From Candidatus Opimibacter iunctus (GTDB taxonomy: Bacteria > Bacteroidota > Bacteroidia > Chitinophagales > Saprospiraceae): a DNA stretch of 64,000 nt. The position numbers were made by a program, and so were the translations under genes. How positions within the stretch are numbered: the stretch's first letter is position 1; every line of letters starts with the position of its first letter. The notes beneath the pieces are model-generated. The model had not been told where the DNA came from, ran no database searches, and saw nothing but the letters and a program-made list of their open reading frames with translations. Positions 27,081 to 36,106 of this stretch are shown one piece after another. The DNA is taken from the NCBI GenBank assembly GCA_016716665.1, contig JADJVH010000002.1, forward strand, positions 124,001 through 188,000, in the 5' to 3' direction.

Positions 27081-27224
27081 TATGAAAGTCCTTTTCTGTT
27101 TTCGTGTACTAACATCAGATACCGAAAAATTACTCCATTTGTTTTAGAGGAACAACCGAATTAACGGATTATTAGACCACTGTGGTGTATCTCTCTACGT
27201 ATTTGAAACCGGTTTAGGTTTTCG

Positions 27225-28418
27225 TTAAGAAAAGGCATTCAGCCCGGTGATATCCTGTCCGGTGATCAGGAGATGGATGTCATGGGTGCCTTCATAGGTC
27301 AATACGGTCTCCAGGTTCATCATATGCCTCATGACAGGATATTCGTTGGTGATCCCCATACCACCGTGAATCTGCCTGGCTTCCCGGGCTATCTCCAGCG
27401 CCATGTTGACATTATTTCGCTTGGCCATTGAAATCTGGGCGGGGGTCGCTTTGCCGGCATTGGCGAGGGCTCCCAGTCGCCAGGTCAGGAGCTGGGCTTT
27501 GGTGATCTCAGTGATCATTTCGGCCAGTTTCTTCTGGGTCAGCTGGAATCCAGCGATGGGCCTGCCAAATTGCTCACGCTGCTTGGAATAGCGGAGCGCA
27601 CTATCATAGCAATCTAAAGCGGCGCCAATTGCACCCCATGCGATGCCGTATCTCGCTTTGGAGAGGCAGGCTAACGGGCCTTTCAACCCTTTAACTTCAA
27701 ATACATGAGACTTGGGTACGCGTACATCTTCAAACACGAGCTCGCCAGTGATGGATGCCCTTAAAGACCATTTTCCATGGATTTCAGGGGCGGAGAATCC
27801 TTTCCAGCTGCTTTCCACAATCATACCCCGGATCGTATTCTCTTCATCCTTTGCCCACACGACAGCCAGGTCAGCTACAGGACTGTTAGTAATCCACATC
27901 TTAGCGCCATTGAGGATATAGGCATCACCATCATCTACGATTTTGGAGACCATACCGCTTGGATTTGAGCCATGATCCGGCTCTGTGAGACCAAAACAGC
28001 CGATCATTTCTCCTGCACCCAGTTTGGGCAAATATTTTTTCTTGAGTTCCTCTGAAGCATACTTGAAGATCGGATACATGACCAGAGACCCCTGGACTGA
28101 GGCCATAGACCTGACACCGCTGTCTCCGCGCTCCAGTTCCTGCATGATGATCCCATAAGCCATCTCATCCATGCCGCCACCACCATATTCGACCGGCAGA
28201 CTGGGCCCGAAGGCACCTATTTCAGCCAATCCTTTAAATAAATGAGTAGGACACGCGGCCCTGTTGGAGTAATCTTCGATGATCGGGCTGACTTCCTGCT
28301 TTACCCACGCTCTCACCGCCTCACGGGCCAGCAAATGGTCCTCACTGAGCAGTTCATCCAGATTGTAGTAGTCATGGCCCTGGTATTGATCCGTCTTAAC
28401 ACTGGTTTTCACAGACAT
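27225..28418 (-). CDS. gcdH: Acyl-CoA dehydrogenase, glutaryl-CoA dehydrogenase type
   Basis: A 397-residue FAD enzyme. It matches the GCDH subfamily: GVRSMASVQGSLVMYPIF, GCFGLTEPDHGSNPSGM, WITNSPVADLAVVWAKD, CLSKARYGIAWGAIGAALDCYDSAL, and the catalytic Glu in LTYEGTHDIHLLITGQDITG. It oxidises and decarboxylates glutaryl-CoA to crotonyl-CoA in lysine/tryptophan degradation, using electron-transfer flavoprotein. A broader acyl-CoA dehydrogenase role cannot be excluded from sequence alone. It is complete, single-gene, and divergent from folB. Confidence 0.9.
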   Translation of the reverse strand: MSVKTSVKTDQYQGHDYYNLDELLSEDHLLAREAVRAWVKQEVSPIIEDYSNRAACPTHLFKGLAEIGAFGPSLPVEYGGGGMDEMAYGIIMQELERGDSGVRSMASVQGSLVMYPIFKYASEELKKKYLPKLGAGEMIGCFGLTEPDHGSNPSGMVSKIVDDGDAYILNGAKMWITNSPVADLAVVWAKDEENTIRGMIVESSWKGFSAPEIHGKWSLRASITGELVFEDVRVPKSHVFEVKGLKGPLACLSKARYGIAWGAIGAALDCYDSALRYSKQREQFGRPIAGFQLTQKKLAEMITEITKAQLLTWRLGALANAGKATPAQISMAKRNNVNMALEIAREARQIHGGMGITNEYPVMRHMMNLETVLTYEGTHDIHLLITGQDITGLNAFS

Positions 28419-28621
28419 AGGTCTTTCTTTTGATTAAGGAAGGGCAAAGATAAGGGAGAAAGAGGAGATAGGAGGCAGGGGGCAGGAAACAGAATGAAAT
28501 GGTTCTGATTCACTCCATTGCAGTTTCTTTCCTTTTATTTGCAGGAAAATGAGAAACAACCTACTCACACTCATGCACAATTCACCCTATCTCCTGATTC
28601 CTATTTCCTGATTCCTACATA

Positions 28622-28972
28622 ATGGCTGAAATCAAACTCGAAGGCATGGCCTTTTTTTCCCATCACGGGTATTATGCCCATGAGCAGATCCGTGGGGGAA
28701 ATTACCTGGTCGATGTGACTATGGAAACAGATTTTGACAGGGCGGCGATGGGCGATGACCTCCACCAGACGGTCAATTACGAGATTGTCTACCAGGTCTG
28801 TGCGGATATCATGGATCAGCCGGTCAGGTTGATTGAAACAGTGGTCTACAGGATTGCGCATGAGCTGAAAAAGAAATTTCCGGAGGTAGCACAAATTAAG
28901 GTAGTCGTACACAAGCTCAGCCTCGAACTTGGAGGGCCGGTACATAGCGCCCAGGTGACGTATATACTATAG
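28622..28972 (+). CDS. folB: Dihydroneopterin aldolase
   Basis: A 116-residue FolB for the conversion of 7,8-dihydroneopterin to 6-hydroxymethyl-dihydropterin in folate synthesis; it assembles as an octamer. Motifs: LEGMAFFSHHGYYAHEQIRGGNYLVDV at the N-terminus, QTVNYEIVYQVC with the conserved Asn-Tyr, RLIETVVYRIAHELKKKF containing the conserved Glu, and KLSLELGGPVHSAQV with the catalytic Lys. Length is typical. The ATG at 28622 directly precedes the conserved region. A GATCAC-type repeat follows downstream. Confidence 0.95.
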   Translation: MAEIKLEGMAFFSHHGYYAHEQIRGGNYLVDVTMETDFDRAAMGDDLHQTVNYEIVYQVCADIMDQPVRLIETVVYRIAHELKKKFPEVAQIKVVVHKLSLELGGPVHSAQVTYIL

Positions 28973-29010
28973 GCTCCGGTTAAGGAGTTATTAGGGGGCT
29001 GCCTTCAGCA

Positions 29011-29050
29011 ATCTGTGATCGGTGATCGGTGATCAGTGATCTGTGATCAA
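29011..29050. repeat. GTGATC heptamer array
   Basis: About five 7-base-spaced GTGATC(G/A/T) units, the reverse complement of the array at 25797-25850. Located between folB and the DUF4197 gene. Confidence 0.75.
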
Positions 29051-29192
29051 TTTGCAGCATTAGATTCGTTTTTCATTGTTAAGCGTAGTCAAAACAAACG
29101 ATGCAGGATCATCGAAGACGCTGCAGTGAGCCGTGTGCAGTCTGCAAGATTGATTGAAATACTATTTTATTTTTATATAAATGTAACAAAGC

Positions 29193-29891
29193 ATGAGCAC
29201 CCGTATCATTATCATATCACTATGTTTCGCACTTTGCCTGCCATCCTGCGATACCCTGCAACAACTCTCAGGAGGATTGGAACCGACCACGGCCGAAATA
29301 GGGCAGGGATTGAAACAGGCGTTGGAACTTGGGATCAGCGAAGGGGCTACCTTGCTTTCGCAGCGTGATGGTTATTTTAAAAGTCAGTACAAGATCCTTC
29401 TGCCTGCAGAGGCGAGGAAGGTGACCGACAAACTCAAATTTATCCCCGGCTTCAGTGATGTAGAAAATGTGGTCCTCGAAAAGCTGAACCGTGCTGCTGA
29501 AGATGCTGCCGCTTCCGCCAAGCCAATATTTGTAAATGCAATCAAGGAAATGACCTTTGAGGATGCTCTCAATATCCTCATGGGCCCTGATAATGCTGCC
29601 ACACAATACCTTGACCTAAAGACGCACGACCCACTCTACAATGAATTCCACCCGGTGATTGTCACCTCGCTCAACAAGTTCAATGCAATTGAATACTGGG
29701 CAGATGCTGTCAACGCGTACAACAAGATACCGCTCGTTGAAAAAGTCAACCCTAGCCTGGACCAGTATGTCACCGAAAAGGCATTAGATGGGCTCTTTGG
29801 GATGGTCGCTAAAAAGGAATTGCAGATCCGCACTCACATCAACAGTCGCACGACAAATCTGTTGAAAAAAGTATTTGCGAAGCAGGATTGA
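29193..29891 (+). CDS. DUF4197-domain lipoprotein
   Basis: A 232-residue protein whose signal peptide ends LCLPSC, a lipobox (Cys ~19), so it is probably a periplasmic-facing outer-membrane lipoprotein. The rest is a DUF4197 domain: EIGQGLKQALELGISEGATLL, FKSQYKILLPAEARKV, SAKPIFVNAIKEMTFEDALNIL, GPDNAATQYLDLKT and the final VTEKALDGLFGMVAKKE. Function is unknown. It is complete and stands alone; the gap downstream holds copy 2 of the GGATGGAG inverted-repeat element. Confidence 0.88.
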   Translation: MSTRIIIISLCFALCLPSCDTLQQLSGGLEPTTAEIGQGLKQALELGISEGATLLSQRDGYFKSQYKILLPAEARKVTDKLKFIPGFSDVENVVLEKLNRAAEDAAASAKPIFVNAIKEMTFEDALNILMGPDNAATQYLDLKTHDPLYNEFHPVIVTSLNKFNAIEYWADAVNAYNKIPLVEKVNPSLDQYVTEKALDGLFGMVAKKELQIRTHINSRTTNLLKKVFAKQD

Positions 29892-30250
29892 AACATAACA
29901 TCATTCCTTTCGTCATCATTGGCCAAAGGCTTAAAAGCAATTTGAAATTGGCCTGATTAATAATTTCCAGAGGAAATAAAATGGCCGCTGGATGGAGTTC
30001 TCTCCGCCAGCAACAGAATTCCCTGGAGAAATTCCTATTGGAGATTCACAATTGATATCCTTTGGTTGGCGGAGAGAACTCCATCCAACGGCTATCGCCG
30101 ATTCCCTCCTGATAGCTTTAATTGAGTTTCACATTTGGTATCCTTAGGTTGGCGGAGAGAACTCCATCCAACGCCGGAAGCCGATCAATATTGAGAACCC
30201 AAGGGGATAAATCCGATTGGAGTAATTGGGAATAGTTTTACGAAGCAGGA
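29892..30250. other. Intergenic region with inverted-repeat element
   Basis: No gene is seen in these 359 bases between two convergent genes. The main content is the GGATGGAGTTCTCTCCGCC element, 29963-30190. Confidence 0.6.
29963..30190. repeat. Inverted-repeat element, copy 2 (three arms)
   Basis: Arm GGATGGAGTTCTCTCCGCC at 29990-30008 and its exact reverse complement at 30068-30086 and again at 30151-30169. The left flank (TTTCCAGAGGAAATA) and the CCAACGG...CGCCGATT flank match copy 1 at 5755-5950. The third arm with its flank (GTATCCTTAGGTTGGCGGAG) looks like a partial tandem duplication of the right half. Confidence 0.8.
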
Positions 30251-31270
30251 TTAACCAAGTATCCTTCTGATCTCTGTTTTCTCTTCATCAGAAAAATCAA
30301 GATTTTTCAACGCCGCCACATTGTCATCGATCTGGCTCACTTTGCTTGCACCGATGAGTACTGAAGTGACCCTCGGGTCAATCAGCAGCCATGCAATTGC
30401 CATCTGGGCCAGCGTCTGTCCCCTTTGCTTTGCCATGGTATTCAGCAAGCGAACCTTGTCCAGACGATCATCAGTTATTTTTTCTTTGGTCAGATAGCGC
30501 CCATCGCGCACTGCCCTGCTGTCTTCCGGAAATCCCTGCAGGTATCTGTCCGTCAATACGCCCTGTTCGAGTGGGGAAAAAGCAATCGCCCCGACACCTT
30601 CATTTTCCAGCACAGTGAGCAGGCCATCTTCTTCAACCCAACGGTCGAGCATGCTGTACCTGGGTTGATGAATCAACAAAGGAGTGCCCAACTGCCGCAG
30701 GATAGTGGATGCCTTGAATGTCGCTTCTGATTTGTATTGCGATATGCCAACATAGAGTGCCTTACCCTGCTGTACCGCAGTATGCAATGCACCCATAGTC
30801 TCCTCAAGCGGTGTATGAGGGTCCGGCCTGTGTGAGTAAAAGATATCCACATACTCCAGCCCCATGCGCTTGAGGCTCTGGTCAAGACTGGCGAGGAGGT
30901 ATTTGCGTGAACCAAAGTTTCCGTATGGCCCAGGCCACATGTCCCATCCTGCCTTGGTAGAGATGATCATTTCATCCCTGTATCGCGTAAAATCCTGTTT
31001 GAATATGCGTCCGAAATTCTCTTCAGCTGCACCAAACGGCGGCCCATAGTTATTGGCGAGGTCGAAATGGGTGATGCCGTAGTCAAAGCATGCACGCAGG
31101 ATATTACGTCCCACTTCCAGATCATCCGTGTGGCCCAGATTGTGCCAAAGCCCAATAGAGAGCGCTGGCAGCAATAATCCGCTACGCCCGCAACGGCGGT
31201 ACTTCATGTCATTGTACCTGCCTACATTGGCTACGTGGGTTCCGGGGGCATAGGCATCATTTATTTTCAT
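30251..31270 (-). CDS. Aldo/keto reductase, L-glyceraldehyde 3-phosphate reductase (YghZ) type
   Basis: A 339-residue AKR14-like NADPH oxidoreductase. It closely resembles E. coli YghZ/Gpr in the segments SGLLLPALSIGLWHNLGH, THFDLANNYGPPFGAAEENFGR, STKAGWDMWPGPYG, SRKYLLASLDQSLKRMGLEY, VDIFYSHRPDPHTPLEETMGAL and VTSVLIGASKVSQIDDNV. The catalytic Tyr (ANNYGP), Asp (HFDLA) and His (FYSHR) are present. It detoxifies L-glyceraldehyde 3-phosphate or methylglyoxal-like aldehydes. It lies downstream of the GSCFA gene by about 80 bases. Confidence 0.93.
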   Translation of the reverse strand: MKINDAYAPGTHVANVGRYNDMKYRRCGRSGLLLPALSIGLWHNLGHTDDLEVGRNILRACFDYGITHFDLANNYGPPFGAAEENFGRIFKQDFTRYRDEMIISTKAGWDMWPGPYGNFGSRKYLLASLDQSLKRMGLEYVDIFYSHRPDPHTPLEETMGALHTAVQQGKALYVGISQYKSEATFKASTILRQLGTPLLIHQPRYSMLDRWVEEDGLLTVLENEGVGAIAFSPLEQGVLTDRYLQGFPEDSRAVRDGRYLTKEKITDDRLDKVRLLNTMAKQRGQTLAQMAIAWLLIDPRVTSVLIGASKVSQIDDNVAALKNLDFSDEEKTEIRRILG

Positions 31271-31350
31271 GGCAATTCTTTTTTGTTAGACTGGTTGGGA
31301 TGACAAAGTATTGAATAAGGAGTGCTTTCTGCTCAGTATTGAAATCAATG

Positions 31351-32351
31351 TTAATCGTTGTCGAGATATTGGAAAAAATACTGACGTTCTTTTTGCCAAT
31401 TGAGTTCCGGAAACAGGCTTGCCATTTGATCAATGTTCTTCAATTGCCCTTTTGCAAATGAGCGTATGGCTTCCGGATCATCATGCAGTGCGCGATGCTC
31501 CATCGCCCGGTTGATTTTTTCGATAGCTGCATGATGGACTCTTTCCTGTGGATCGATGTATGCATCACAAAAAATATCCCAGATGATGTCTACGGCCACC
31601 GGAGATGGATGTATGAGATCCCTGGCATAATATCGGTAGTCTCTCAGCTGATCCATCATAATCTCGTACGCCGGGAAATAGCCTGTTTGCGGATGATTTC
31701 GGATGATCTCTTCAATAGCCAGGATCATGGTTGATTTACTCCGCTGGTTTTCGACCAGCCCGTCCCGTGTATGCCTCACCGGGCTCACGGTCCAGATGAT
31801 GCGTGCCGCAGAGGCTAGTTTCCCAATAGATACAAGTGTGTGCTCAAAGGCTTCTATGCATTGGGATAAAGTAAGCGTCTCGTATGTAAAATGCGGTTGA
31901 GGGATTTTATGGCAATTGCCTGCAATGGCAGCCGTCCTGAGGTATCGGTACACTTTCGCTGTGCCGGGACTAATGCATATCACTTTGCTTTTTTTCAGAT
32001 GCGCATTGGCCTGTTGGATGGACAGGTTGATTTTGGCGATGACTTCTTCTTTGTTTTTTCCTGAGAACGCCCCATGATGATCCATACTGTGGTATAGCCC
32101 ATCGTGCAGGACGAGTTCGTCAGCACCATAATAGTCAAGTCTGGCGATCCTATCCAAGGATAATGCAAGTGATGATGGATTGTAAAGAATTCCGAAGGGG
32201 TTACTCACTACATCATACTTATACCTGTCCAGTTTGTCACTGATATGTTCTGAAAACATGAGCCGGCCATAAATAACGGATCATTGTATTTGATTTTCGG
32301 TTGAAATTCCGGAATCGTTACATTGGTTGTAAGGTGGTCCGTAGTAGCCAT
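31351..32351 (-). pseudogene. GSCFA-domain gene broken by a homopolymer frameshift
   Basis: Translation from the ATG at 32351 gives MATTDHLTTNVTIPEFQPKI...FMAGSCF, then leaves frame at a T4 run on the coding strand (A4 at 32253-32256). With a fifth T the eponymous motif reads GSCFSEHISDK and the frame continues to the stop at 31351 as a 333-residue GSCFA protein (1002 nt), with SNPFGILYNPSSLA, TVSPVRHTRDGL and DYRYYARDLIHPSPVAVD. GSCFA belongs to the SGNH-hydrolase-like fold; its substrate is unknown. The start is 3 bases after the rhomboid stop. The gene is likely intact in the organism. Confidence 0.88.
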
Positions 32352-32354
32352 AGA

Positions 32355-33056
32355 TCAGACGAGGTCACGAGGTGAGGGGCTATCCATATCATAACCATAG
32401 CGGGATTCATACCGCCGACGGATCAGGAATCCACAGATCAATCCGAAGACAAAACCACCGATATGTGCAAACCATGCCACCCCGGAAGTGTAAGCTGTTG
32501 ACGGGACGATCGATATAAATCCATTGATAAATTGCTGCACACCCCAGATGCCAAGAAAGAACAGCGCGGGCATATAGAAAGACCTGAAGAAGATCAATAC
32601 AAATACCTTGATCTTGCTGGCTGGAAACATCACCAGATATGCACCCAGTACTGCTGAAATCGCCCCACTGGCCCCAATGGCAGGGATTGAACTGTTCAAG
32701 TTAAAGAGAATGTGGGCTGCAGAGGCTGCCAATCCGCCGCCGAAGTAAAACAGGACAAAGGGGATCTTTCCGATCACAGCCTCGATATTGTCCGCAAAGA
32801 CCCAGAGGAAGAGCATATTGCCGATCAGGTGCATCCATCCGCCATGAAGAAACATGTTGGTAAACAGTGTAAAGTAATCCTGGCCATGAGCGATTTCCTT
32901 TGGGATCATCCCATATGTCATAACAAAGCCCTGTTCGTATCCCGGGGGTAATGTCACCTGGAACATAAATACCAAGACATTGATGACGATCAGCAGATAC
33001 GAAATCAATGGCTTGTACCCTCCTTTTACCTGTTCGTCCCCGATAGGAAATATCAT
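32355..33056 (-). CDS. Rhomboid-family intramembrane serine protease
   Basis: A 233-residue integral inner-membrane protein with about six transmembrane segments. The catalytic Ser is in IGASGAISAVLGAY and the catalytic His in WFAHIGGFVFGLICG; HGGWMHLIGNMLFLWVFADNIE is the conserved L1/TM2 region. I chose the ATG at 33056 (MIFPIGDEQ) since the upstream in-frame extension is unlike the family. Rhomboids cleave transmembrane substrates within the bilayer; the substrate is unknown. It is the first gene of a leftward pair with the GSCFA gene. Confidence 0.92.
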   Translation of the reverse strand: MIFPIGDEQVKGGYKPLISYLLIVINVLVFMFQVTLPPGYEQGFVMTYGMIPKEIAHGQDYFTLFTNMFLHGGWMHLIGNMLFLWVFADNIEAVIGKIPFVLFYFGGGLAASAAHILFNLNSSIPAIGASGAISAVLGAYLVMFPASKIKVFVLIFFRSFYMPALFFLGIWGVQQFINGFISIVPSTAYTSGVAWFAHIGGFVFGLICGFLIRRRYESRYGYDMDSPSPRDLV

Positions 33057-33186
33057 CTGCGTCGATTTGTGGAGAGTAAATGTAAATGGAAATAAAGGAT
33101 TTAGATTTATCCCCGGATCATCAGTTACCCGGATACAGTAAAGTACTATAGGCTCTTCGGCCTCTTTAGCCTCTTCCGCCTTACCC

Positions 33187-33245
33187 ACTCACACTCTCAC
33201 ACTCCCACACAACCCTATGCCCTATGCCCTATGCTCTTTGCTATC
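33187..33245. repeat. Low-complexity repeats CACTCACACTC and CTATGCC
   Basis: CACTCACACTCTCACACTCC is followed by CTATGCCCTATGCCCTATGC (7-base period). The CTATGCC word recurs at 43135-43146, and an inverted GTGTGAGTGTGAG stretch lies on the other side of the gbsR-like gene. Confidence 0.7.
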
Positions 33246-33280
33246 TAGCCTCAGCCTCAGCCTTTTTATATCTTTAGCAT

Positions 33281-33790
33281 ATGAAATATTCAGAAGCCCG
33301 CAACCAGATGATCCAGACCTGGGGACAATTGAGTTCGCAATGGGGGATCAATCGCACCATGGGCCAGATACATGCGCTGCTGATGCTCTCCCCGGATGCC
33401 ATGACTGCAGATCAGATCATTGAAGAGCTCGGCATCTCACGCGGCAATGTGAGCATGAACCTTCGCAGCCTGATGGAGTGGGGTGTGGTGCACAAAGTCT
33501 ATATCCCGGGCGACCGCAAGGAGTATTATACCTCAGAAAAGGATGCCTGGAAGATGGCCCTGCAGATCGCCCGCGAACGCAAGCGCAGGGAGTTGGATCC
33601 GATGATCCAGTCGCTGCAAAATATCCAGGTGACAGATGCTGAAAAAGCATCGCCAAAGGAAGTAGAAGAGATCAACAAGATGACCACCCAGATACTGGAT
33701 GTCGCTATGCAGATCGATAAGGTCCTGGACATAGGAATACGATCCGGCAGTCAGTCACTCGTGAGGAAACTGATCAATGTACTCCGGTAG
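33281..33790 (+). CDS. GbsR/MarR-family transcriptional regulator
   Basis: A 169-residue DNA-binding protein. The winged-helix spans residues ~20-90 (QIHALLMLSPDAMTADQIIEELGISRGNVSMNLRSLMEWGVV, residues ~30-71), followed by the wing YIPGDRKEYYTSE and a long helical dimerisation part. This is the GbsR-like branch that in Bacillus senses choline and represses betaine genes; here the target is unknown. A weak -7-like TATCTTTA lies about 12 bases upstream. The gene is bracketed by low-complexity repeats in inverted orientation. Confidence 0.88.
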   Translation: MKYSEARNQMIQTWGQLSSQWGINRTMGQIHALLMLSPDAMTADQIIEELGISRGNVSMNLRSLMEWGVVHKVYIPGDRKEYYTSEKDAWKMALQIARERKRRELDPMIQSLQNIQVTDAEKASPKEVEEINKMTTQILDVAMQIDKVLDIGIRSGSQSLVRKLINVLR

Positions 33791-33847
33791 GTGTAAGAGG
33801 GTAAGACAGTAAGACAGTAAGAGGTGTGAGTGTGAGTAGGGGTGTGA
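33791..33847. repeat. Tandem GTAAGACA and GTGTGAGT repeats
   Basis: GGTAAGACAGTAAGACAGTA followed by GTGTGAGTGTGAGTAGGG. The second part is the reverse complement type of the CACTCACACTC repeat at 33187. Confidence 0.7.
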
Positions 33848-33880
33848 AAGAGATGTAATTAAAATTTGTATACTTCAATA

Positions 33881-33928
33881 GTTTCCAAAAGTAGAGACGC
33901 GATTAATCGCGTCTCTACTTTTGGAAAC
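33881..33928. terminator. 48-bp perfect palindrome, probable bidirectional terminator
   Basis: Perfect inverted repeat centred at 33904/33905 with outer arms GTTTCCAAAAGTAGAGACGC. It lies between the 3' ends of the gbsR-like and S9 peptidase genes. The inner 36 bases are identical to the palindrome at 9040-9075. Confidence 0.8.
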
Positions 33929-33951
33929 GAATCATGATTGATCACGTGTGA

Positions 33952-35845
33952 TCAATTCTTAATCGGAGCTTTCAGGTGGGTATCCAGGAATTTGAGGATA
34001 TCACCATACCCTTTGATTTCATTTTCTTTTTTCACAAATCCATGGCCCTCGTCCGGGAATACTACATACTCCACCTGGATATTATTTTTCCTGATAGCGT
34101 CAACAATCTCATCGGACTCGATTTGCAATACCCGCGGATCATTGGCCCCTTGCAAGACCATCACAGGGTTCTTGACCTGGTCTGCGTGAAACAACGGGGA
34201 GATATTGTACAACCTCACGGAGTCTTCCGAATAGGGATCACCCATCTCAGTATAAAGTGCATCACGGAATGATTCCCAAAATGGAGGTATGGATTTGAGG
34301 GTGCGTATCCAGTTGGTCACTCCAAATAAATTAACCCCGACTTTAAATTCATCAGGTGTAAAGGTCATGGCGGCCATCGTCATGTATCCACCATAGCTGC
34401 CGCCGATGATACCGATGCGTTCGCCATCGATATACTCTTGTGCAGCCAGCCAGTTTTTACCTGCGATGCAGTCCTTGAGGTCTTTGTCACCATGATTGCG
34501 GTCATCCATTTTATAAAACGTCTTTCCATAGCCACTGCTCCCTCTGTTGTTGACCGCAAGGACTGCGTAGCCATGATTGACCATGTATTGGATCAGCGCA
34601 AAGTAACCGGTGCGCGATTGTCCTCCCGGGCCACCATGTACAAAGACCATTGCAGGTACTTTTTGATCGGCTGTGGATTGAAGCGGCTTGTAGTAAATAG
34701 CTGGAATTTCCAACCCGTCAAATGATTTGAATCGTACGACCTGTGCAGCGACGAGATCATCCGGATTGATTTCTTTGTTGAGGCTCTCTGTCAGTTTTTT
34801 TAGTTCCTTGCTTTCAAGGTTGTAGAGGTAGATATTGTTTGGCGCTTTGGAGGTCCCCACAGACAACCTGACGAGTTTTTCACTATCGGATATACTCAGG
34901 CTGGTAATGTCTCCATCCGGGATGACCGGAAAATCAATCTTCCTGCCGGAGGCGACTTCCTGCATGATGACGTTGTTCTTGCCATCTTCATTGATGGCGA
35001 TGACACGATAGGTTTCATTCTTACTCAGGAAGCTATACATCACATCCCAACTGGTTTCATATACCACCTTGCGCTCACCGCTGGCCATATCATACTGTAC
35101 CAGATAGGTAAACTCCTTTCCACCATCAGTGAGATAGTAGGCGTATTTGCTGTCTTTGCTAATGCCTGAGATCTCGTATCTTCCTTTCTGATCGGGGAGA
35201 GAAAGTTCCGTTTGCACACCTGTCTCCCTGTTGACCAGGAACAATTGATGCTCACTCGTGGTGATGGTTTTAGAAACGGCAAGCGTTTTTTCATCTGCCG
35301 AGATTTCACCCACATTGAGGCCTGATTGATTTTCATAGAACAGGGTAGGCTTCCATTCACCAATGGTCATTTTATAGACATCAAAATATTTCGGGTCACG
35401 GACATTGGAGGTGTAAAACATGGATTTCTTGTCTTCACTCCATTTAAAGAAAGACGCCTTTTCGTTTTCGCCTGGTGTCAGGTCAGTAGTCTTGCCGTTG
35501 TCTTCGAGAAGATAGAGATGGTCTATTTCATTGCCTCCCTTATCCGCGTTGTAGAGGATGGCAGCCATGCCGGGTACATAATCGACAGGATAGTACGATT
35601 CGATTTTCGAATTGGTCAGTTGCTTTTTGGTGCCGTCAGGGAGATTGATTTCGTAAAGGTTGACGATTCCGGTCTCATCACTGCCGATCAGTAGCCTGGT
35701 CTCCTCAGGGGAGAAGGTGCCTCCGTCATAGCGGGTGTTGGCTGTAAAATTGTTCGATCGTATACTGTGCGACCTTGCGGGGTTCTTCAGTTTTGCAGGA
35801 GAGTAGGATCATAGCCATCAGGGAGAGGTAAACCAGGTTTTTCAT
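33952..35845 (-). pseudogene. S9 family peptidase (prolyl-oligopeptidase-type) broken by a homopolymer frameshift
   Basis: From the ATG at 35845 the protein starts MKNLVYLSLMAMILLSCKTE, a lipoprotein signal, and continues to YTIEQF. There the coding strand has T4 (A4 at 35746-35749); with T3 the frame continues TANTRYDGGTFSPEETRLLIG... into the long downstream frame. The repaired gene is 1893 nt, 630 residues: a beta-propeller-like N-terminal half and an alpha/beta-hydrolase with the nucleophile in GGSYGGYMTM, the Asp in GANDPRVLQ and the His in DEGHGF. It should cleave peptides in the periplasm. This is the only one of the six lesions where a base is extra rather than missing. Confidence 0.88.
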
Positions 35846-36047
35846 TGTAAGGTAATGTGATTAGAAGTGTGTGATCAGATGGTTGTTGTTGCATGTGACT
35901 GTATACAGACAACTGATTTCAATCCAAAGTAGCTAAATGCACCTTAAAGAACTTTAGGATTAGATAAGTAATGGGTTTTACGCTACGTAGGTCAGATATA
36001 GGCTGTTCAATTGTGCGGGGACTGAATATTTTATCAACCGGTTGAAA

Positions 36048-36085
36048 ATAGAAACGGCCCGGATGTATATCCGGGCCGTTTCTAT
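36048..36085 (-). terminator. Terminator of frr
   Basis: A 17-base perfect stem, ATAGAAACGGCCCGGAT (36048-36064) with its complement at 36069-36085 around a GTAT loop, 22 bases past the frr stop on the leftward strand. There is no long U-tract. Confidence 0.75.
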
Positions 36086-36106
36086 ACTTTACGCCTGAGG
36101 CGTATC

